A stretch of 44,466 bases of DNA from an uncultured Capnocytophaga sp. (lineage in GTDB: Bacteria > Bacteroidota > Bacteroidia > Flavobacteriales > Flavobacteriaceae), in contig NZ_CALGWU010000033.1 in assembly GCF_937936315.1 (NCBI RefSeq), positions 1 to 44,466 on the forward strand, written 5' to 3'. Both the position numbers and the translations under genes were made by a program. This document shows positions 39,338-44,466 of this stretch, piece after piece. The notes beneath the pieces were generated by a model. That model searched no databases and was not told where the DNA came from. It saw nothing but the letters and a program-made list of their open reading frames with translations. How positions within the stretch are numbered: the first letter of the stretch is position 1; each line of letters begins with the position of its first letter.

Positions 39338-42055
39338 ATGTTTAAGAAATTTTATTTGTTCATACTCTTGCTAATGTCAACTTCGGCATTTGCACAATGG
39401 CGAGTAGAAGGAACGGTGGTAGATGAACTGAGCAAAAAGCCATTAGAAGGTGTGAAAGTACACGTCAATGCTTCTGCTTGGCAAGTAACTACCAATGCAA
39501 AAGGAAAATATGCCCTCTCTCTTCCCAAAGGCGAATACCTTATCATCTATTCACTTAATGGGTATACCCGTCAAGAGCAATTAGTCTCTGTAGGAGGGGA
39601 AAAAATCACTCAGCAACTGCCTGAGGTGAGCCTAACAGCCGATGTAGTTCAAGAATCCGAACAAATGGCTGTCATCAACGAATCTGAACTCGAAGACGAT
39701 GAGAGTAGCGCCGATGCTATGTCTGGACTCTTGCAAAGCTCTCAAGATGTGTTTATGCGACGTGCAGCCTTCGATTTTAGTTCTGCTTTCTTCAAACCTC
39801 GTGGTTACGATTCCAAAGATGTAACTGTGCTCATCAATGGGATTCCTATGAACCGATTTGAGAATGGTCGCGCCCAATGGAATAACTGGGGCGGTCTCAA
39901 TGATGTTACTCGTAACCAAGAGTATAGCAATGGACTCTTAAAGTCTGATTACACTTTCGGGGGGCTAATGGGTTCTACTTATATCAACATTCGTCCATCT
40001 CTCAACCGCGCTGGGCTTCGCCTCACTTCTTCAGCAAGCAACCGCAGTTATACCGGTCGATTGATGGCTACTTATAACTCAGGCGTACTCCGCAATGGTT
40101 TATCCTTTATGGTTTCAGCCTCTCGTCGCTTTGCGCCTCAAGGCTCTTGGGTAGATGGTACGCTCTACAATGCCTATGCCTTCTCAGCGGCTGTAGAATA
40201 CCAACTGAACGATCATAGCAGCTTCAACCTCCTCGGAATGTTCTCACCCGTGAAACGCGGCAAGAGTTCGCCCCTTACTCGCGAAGCTCTCGATTTATTT
40301 GGTTACCAATACAATCCTTATTGGGGCAGACAGATGGGCGACAAACGTAACTCTCGCAACCGCGTTATCTCCGAACCTATCTTTGTCCTATCCTATAACT
40401 ACTTGAAAAACAATACCCGTTTGAATATCGACTTAGGTTATCAATTCGGCGAAATTGGCAATACCCGCATTGCTTATGCCAATGCCCAAAACCCAGAACC
40501 TAACTACTATAAAAATATGCCAAGTTATTACCTGAATCAAAATTCAGGTCCCGATTTTGCAATGGCGGAGGAACAAAAGAACTACGTCTTAGCCAACTCT
40601 CAACTCAATTGGGAAAATTTGTATTATGCAAACTATAACAATACCGATAAACACAGTACTTTTATAGTGAGCAATGATATCAACCGCGAACGTACTCTTT
40701 CAGCCAATGTGAATTTTGCAATGCCTATTCACGATTTTATCAAATGGACATCAGGGGTTGTATACCGCAATATCTCTTCCGATAACTTTGCCGAAATCAA
40801 CGATTTGCTAGGAGGTCAGTACTTTATGAACTACGATTACTTCGAGAACAAACCCTACGATGCCAATGAGGCAGATATGAAAAAACAAAAAGGCGATAAA
40901 TGGAATTACTTCTATAGCCTAAAAAGTAATGTAGCTGAGGCTTTCTCTCAATTAGAATTTACTTTCAAAAAAGCCGAACTCTTCATTGCAGGTCGTTACC
41001 ACTACACCGATGTACAGCGTGAAGGGAAATTCAACTATCCTCTATACAGCGATTCGTATGGCAAAGGGGCAATGCAAGTGCAAAATGGGGTGAGTACCAA
41101 AGCAGGAATTACTTATGCTCTCACTGGTCGCCACCTCTTGCAACTCAATGTAGGCTATTTCAACACCCCACAATCCTTGCGCAATATCTATGCAAATATA
41201 CGCAATTCTAATCGCTTGTTGCCTAACCTCAAAAACGAATTGGCTTATAGTGCCGATGCAAGCTACATCTTCCGTATGCCTTACCTCAAAGGTCGCCTCA
41301 CTGGCTTCTTTACCGAGATAGAAAATACTGCCGAAACTAACTTTTTCTATACCGAAACCGCTATTACCGATGAAATCGATAAAGACTTTGTAGCTCAAAC
41401 TGTAGACGGTATCCAAAAACGCCACTTCGGATTAGAATTCGGCGCTGAAGCTCAATTGCACCCCACTGTAAAACTTACGGCTGCTGCTGCTATAGGGCAA
41501 TACACTTATATTAATAATCCATCGCTCTACATTTCAGCGGGAGATGTAAATAAAGCTATCGACGAGGTGAAAATGAAAAATTACCACGTACCAAGCGGCC
41601 CTCAACAAGCCTATTCATTAGGCTTAGAATACCGCAATCCTAAATATTGGTGGGTAGGAGCAACAGCCAACTTCTTAGCACAAAACTACGTATCGCTATC
41701 TGCTCTCAACCGCACCTCTCAGTTCTTTATAGACCCCGCTACCAAAGCACCTTACTCTAATATCGACCTCGATAAAGCTCGTCAGCTCCTCAAACAAGAA
41801 CGCTTAGACGATGTATTCTTAGTGAACCTCGTAGGAGGAAAATCTTGGCGCGTAAAGAAAACCTATATCAACCTAATGGCAAGTGTGAACAACCTCTTCA
41901 ATACCAAATTCCTTTCAGGAGGCTTTGAACAATCACGTACAGCCAACTATGGCAGAATGCTCCAAGATAACGCCCAAGGAGTTCCTTCTTTCGGTAATCG
42001 ATATTTCGTAGGATATGGACGAACCTATATGATCAATTTAGCAGTAAGCCTTTAA
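39338..42055 (+). CDS. TonB-dependent receptor with carboxypeptidase-regulatory-like N-terminus
   Basis: A 905-residue outer-membrane receptor. The start at 39338 (MFKKFYLFIL) gives a proper signal peptide ending at SAFAQ; a TTG-initiated longer form would overlap the -7 box. A CarboxypepD_reg-like domain (about 22-95: VEGTVVDELSKKPLEGVKV) precedes a plug region (DVTVLINGIPMN, GGLNDVTRNQEYSNG) and a barrel ending in FVGYGRTYMINLAVSL. It lacks the SusC-type signature and has no SusD next to it; its partner is the surface lipoprotein 27 nt downstream. The ligand is unknown. Confidence 0.92.
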   Translation: MFKKFYLFILLLMSTSAFAQWRVEGTVVDELSKKPLEGVKVHVNASAWQVTTNAKGKYALSLPKGEYLIIYSLNGYTRQEQLVSVGGEKITQQLPEVSLTADVVQESEQMAVINESELEDDESSADAMSGLLQSSQDVFMRRAAFDFSSAFFKPRGYDSKDVTVLINGIPMNRFENGRAQWNNWGGLNDVTRNQEYSNGLLKSDYTFGGLMGSTYINIRPSLNRAGLRLTSSASNRSYTGRLMATYNSGVLRNGLSFMVSASRRFAPQGSWVDGTLYNAYAFSAAVEYQLNDHSSFNLLGMFSPVKRGKSSPLTREALDLFGYQYNPYWGRQMGDKRNSRNRVISEPIFVLSYNYLKNNTRLNIDLGYQFGEIGNTRIAYANAQNPEPNYYKNMPSYYLNQNSGPDFAMAEEQKNYVLANSQLNWENLYYANYNNTDKHSTFIVSNDINRERTLSANVNFAMPIHDFIKWTSGVVYRNISSDNFAEINDLLGGQYFMNYDYFENKPYDANEADMKKQKGDKWNYFYSLKSNVAEAFSQLEFTFKKAELFIAGRYHYTDVQREGKFNYPLYSDSYGKGAMQVQNGVSTKAGITYALTGRHLLQLNVGYFNTPQSLRNIYANIRNSNRLLPNLKNELAYSADASYIFRMPYLKGRLTGFFTEIENTAETNFFYTETAITDEIDKDFVAQTVDGIQKRHFGLEFGAEAQLHPTVKLTAAAAIGQYTYINNPSLYISAGDVNKAIDEVKMKNYHVPSGPQQAYSLGLEYRNPKYWWVGATANFLAQNYVSLSALNRTSQFFIDPATKAPYSNIDLDKARQLLKQERLDDVFLVNLVGGKSWRVKKTYINLMASVNNLFNTKFLSGGFEQSRTANYGRMLQDNAQGVPSFGNRYFVGYGRTYMINLAVSL

Positions 42056-42082
42056 TAAATAGACAATTAATTTAACAATAAT

Positions 42083-44179
42083 ATGAAATTAAACGCTTTA
42101 AAACCCACAGCAATAGCCCTCTTGTCGCTATTCGCAATTACATCGTGTGTAAAAGACGACGATTATGAAATCCCTGACCCAAACGGGAAAAAACCTCTAC
42201 CTTCTTTTAGCGGACAAATAGTAACTTTTGATGTCCCTACTGCACAAGCTACTAATACAATAGCTACTTATGGCGCTGATGATGCTATCGAAGGCTATGT
42301 AATCTCTAGCGATGAAGCTGGTAACTTCTTCAAAAAAATCTATATCCAAAACGAAGACAAAACTAAAGCGGTTACTATAGCTATCAACAAAACCGGACTC
42401 GCTTCCGAGTTCCCTATCGGAACAAAAGTACAATTGCGCCTAAAAGGACTTTCTTTCCATACTAATAATGGAGGAGTAGACTTCGGATACGGAATTTACC
42501 AAGGAAAAAATAATAAAACTTCCGTAGAACAAATGTCTGAAGCTATCTACAAAAAACACCTATTCGATATAGGGGGCACTCGCAAAACCCTTGCAGAACT
42601 CTCTAAAACAGGAACTTCTATAAGTACTTTAAAGGTAGAAAATAATGTAAACCAACTCATCACCCTTAAAGGCGTACACTTCAAAACTACCGATGTCGGT
42701 AAAACACTACATCTAGCTACTAACGATAAATTTAATGGTACCGATTATACCCTTACAGATGCACAAGGTAATACTATCCCATTTAGAACTAGCAAATATG
42801 CAAAATTCAAAGATGAGAAAATCCCCGCTGGTAATTTAGATGTCACTGGTGTACTTACTAAATATGGACAAAATTGGCAGTTTATGATCAATAGCTATAC
42901 CGATATAGTAGTAACTGGAACCTCTACAGCTACTCAAACTACTACTACCCAAACCATAGAAGCCAACACCGCTACCGCTGCTATCTTCGAAGATGGTAAA
43001 ACAATCTCCCTACATGGAACTATTATAACCAAAGCTGGTAGAGCTCATTTCCGCCTTAGTGACGGCACTTTAATACAAGTATACCCCGCTAAAGACGTCT
43101 CCAACGAAGTAAAAGAAAAATTAGCTACCGAAGGATATGAAGTTACTGTAAAAGGAGTGTTAGGCGAATTTAAAGGAACTAAGCAAATACAACCCGCTGC
43201 CGATGCCGATGTAACCTTTGGAACTGCCCCTGCTGCCCCTACTTATCAAACCTTAAACGCCTCTACAGCTACCATGGCTAACTATGCCGATGGTAAATAC
43301 GTCAAATTGCACGGAACAATCACGGTAGAAGGTACTGGTAAAAACGCTAAATCTTATATCCTCCTAAGCGATAATACTAAAATACAACTATATGCAGCCA
43401 ACATAGGAAGCATCTCTAAAGATAAACAAGATAAACTAAAAACTTCAGGACAACAAGTAACTATTGCAGGTAAGTTCGAAAACTACACCGATGCCAAAGG
43501 CAATACCATCCACGAACTCATCTATGTAAAAGATAATGATGTTGTTTTAGGCAATGCTGGCGCTCCTCAACCCAGTACAACCATAGAAGCCAACACCGCT
43601 ACCGCTGCTATCTTCGAAGATGGTAAAACAATCTCCCTACATGGAACTATTATAACCAAAGCTGGTAGAGCTCATTTCCGCCTTAGTGACGGCACTTTAA
43701 TACAAGTATACCCCGCTAAAGACGTCTCCAACGAAGTAAAAGAAAAATTAGCTACCGAAGGATATGAAGTTACTGTAAAAGGAGTGTTAGGCGAATTTAA
43801 AGGAACTAAGCAAATACAACCCGCTGCCGATGCCGATGTAACCTTTGGAACTGCCCCTGCTGCCCCTACTTATCAAACCTTAAACGCCTCTACAGCTACC
43901 ATGGCTAACTATGCCGATGGTAAATACGTCAAATTGCACGGAACAATCACGGTAGAAGGTACTGGTAAAAACGCTAAATCTTATATCCTCCTAAGCGATA
44001 ATACTAAAATACAACTATATGCAGCCAACATAGGAAGCATCTCTAAAGATAAACAAGATAAACTAAAAACTTCAGGACAACAAGTAACTATTGCAGGTAA
44101 GTTCGAAAACTACACCGATGCCAAAGGAAATACGATCCATGAACTTATATATGTAAAAGATAGCGACGTAGAATTATAA
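42083..44179 (+). CDS. Surface lipoprotein, DUF5689 plus duplicated OB-like modules
   Basis: A 698-residue lipoprotein with lipobox ITSC (C22), followed by VKDDDYE, a clear K-(D/E)2 surface-export pattern. A DUF5689-like domain covers about 40-275 (FDVPTAQAT...EGYVISSDEAGNFFKKIYIQ). Residues 291-499 and 500-698 are tandem copies; each holds two related OB-fold-like modules (ISLHGTI...RLSDGTLIQVY and VKLHGTI...LLSDNTKIQLY), giving four modules. It is likely the surface partner of the TonB receptor encoded 27 nt upstream. The DNA duplication is nearly exact and so either very recent or homogenised. Confidence 0.9.
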   Translation: MKLNALKPTAIALLSLFAITSCVKDDDYEIPDPNGKKPLPSFSGQIVTFDVPTAQATNTIATYGADDAIEGYVISSDEAGNFFKKIYIQNEDKTKAVTIAINKTGLASEFPIGTKVQLRLKGLSFHTNNGGVDFGYGIYQGKNNKTSVEQMSEAIYKKHLFDIGGTRKTLAELSKTGTSISTLKVENNVNQLITLKGVHFKTTDVGKTLHLATNDKFNGTDYTLTDAQGNTIPFRTSKYAKFKDEKIPAGNLDVTGVLTKYGQNWQFMINSYTDIVVTGTSTATQTTTTQTIEANTATAAIFEDGKTISLHGTIITKAGRAHFRLSDGTLIQVYPAKDVSNEVKEKLATEGYEVTVKGVLGEFKGTKQIQPAADADVTFGTAPAAPTYQTLNASTATMANYADGKYVKLHGTITVEGTGKNAKSYILLSDNTKIQLYAANIGSISKDKQDKLKTSGQQVTIAGKFENYTDAKGNTIHELIYVKDNDVVLGNAGAPQPSTTIEANTATAAIFEDGKTISLHGTIITKAGRAHFRLSDGTLIQVYPAKDVSNEVKEKLATEGYEVTVKGVLGEFKGTKQIQPAADADVTFGTAPAAPTYQTLNASTATMANYADGKYVKLHGTITVEGTGKNAKSYILLSDNTKIQLYAANIGSISKDKQDKLKTSGQQVTIAGKFENYTDAKGNTIHELIYVKDSDVEL
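42953..44179 (+). repeat. 627-bp tandem duplication inside the lipoprotein gene
   Basis: Unit 1 begins at 42953 and unit 2 at 43580, a 627-nt period (209 codons) that keeps the frame. Reading both by eye, 42953-43500 and 43580-44127 (548 bp) are identical; the last ~50 bp of each unit then differ at several positions, partly synonymous. This is the largest repeat in the window. Confidence 0.95.
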
Positions 44180-44205
44180 AAAACGTTTTTCATTGTCACA
44201 TAAAC

Positions 44206-44238
44206 AAAGAGTGAGTCCCTTAAAAAGGCTCACTCTTT
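44206..44238 (+). terminator. Terminator after the lipoprotein gene
   Basis: Arms 44206-44217 and 44227-44238 (AAAGAGTGAG core with one T-G pair) with a 9-nt loop end in TTTTT, 27 nt past the stop. Confidence 0.88.
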
Positions 44239-44239
44239 T

Positions 44240-44466
44240 TATTTCCCAATCCCATTCCTACCCCCCCCGCCCAACTCGCCCCCCTTTCCGGTTAGTCCCT
44301 TTTGGGAGTTTCAGCGATAGTTCACCTCTTGGTATATACACGGCAATAGCCGCGTAAGAGAGTTTGGAGTTATCTTATATTTATTATTTATTTAGATTTT
44401 CAGAGTTTTCATCAAAAAATATTTCACTCATTATCAACGCATTATAAAAAACTTTCAAAAAAAGTT
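44240..44466. other. Unassigned 3' end of the window with two small hairpins
   Basis: A C-rich stretch (44266-44288) is followed by TCCC-TTTT-GGGA (44296-44307) and CGGC-AATA-GCCG (44341-44352) hairpins, then AT-rich DNA. On the minus strand a 15-codon frame (44431-44384, starting MSEIFFDEN) is present; it could be a leader peptide or chance. No gene is supported. Confidence 0.4.

Noticed and set aside
42953..44179. Insertion sequence
   Set aside because: The repeat is in frame within one gene and has no transposase or terminal inverted repeats.

Overview
The window reads as chromosomal DNA from a Bacteroidota bacterium of class Flavobacteriia, most likely a Capnocytophaga or close relative. 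Four things point there: roughly 40% G+C; promoters of the Bacteroidota type (TTG, 18-20 nt, TAnnTTTG); SusC/SusD-type outer-membrane uptake genes; and a protease with a type IX secretion (type B) C-terminal sorting domain. Several lipoproteins carry K-(D/E)2-like residues just after the lipid cysteine, the surface-export signal described in Capnocytophaga. The genus call is inference; I could not search a database. No rRNA, tRNA, CRISPR, integrase or transposase was recognised.

Layout. 1-2.3 kb (minus): a redox operon of peroxiredoxin, thioredoxin and a small partner protein, then tcdA. 2.4-3.8 kb (minus): an outer-membrane beta-barrel protein and an unknown protein. 3.9-7.7 kb (minus): aspS and map separated by a small AT-rich accessory block with a YafQ-like toxin/antitoxin pair and two unknown small genes. 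7.8-11.9 kb (minus): pgi, a three-helix membrane protein and an M23-family lipoprotein. 12.1-14.6 kb (plus): feoA-feoB for ferrous iron uptake. 14.8-19.9 kb (minus): gdhA, a META lipoprotein with a TlpA-like thioredoxin, an isolated cysD, a TonB-C protein, purN and rnpA.

20.4-32.0 kb (plus) is the standout region: a SusC/SusD pair followed by a HExxH zinc metallohydrolase lipoprotein, three DUF4302-like lipoproteins, an Ig-like/leucine-rich-repeat lipoprotein, a small membrane protein and an outer-membrane beta-barrel. There is no glycoside hydrolase. The composition resembles the Sus-like iron capture system (ICS) described in Capnocytophaga canimorsus more than a glycan locus. That is a hypothesis from gene content, recalled and not checked gene by gene.

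32.1-36.8 kb (plus) holds housekeeping genes: a CBS-domain protein, a PhoH-family ATPase, then rplM-rpsI-rpsB-tsf. 36.9-39.0 kb is a secreted reprolysin-like metalloprotease. 39.3-44.2 kb is a second TonB-dependent receptor followed by a large surface lipoprotein whose C-terminal half is an almost perfect 627-bp tandem duplication.

Intergenic DNA is rich in short tandem repeats (heptamers such as AAGAGGT and TAGGAGT), some in inverted pairs that form long hairpins, and in a dispersed GC-rich palindromic motif. One such repeat has become the coding C-terminus of feoA.
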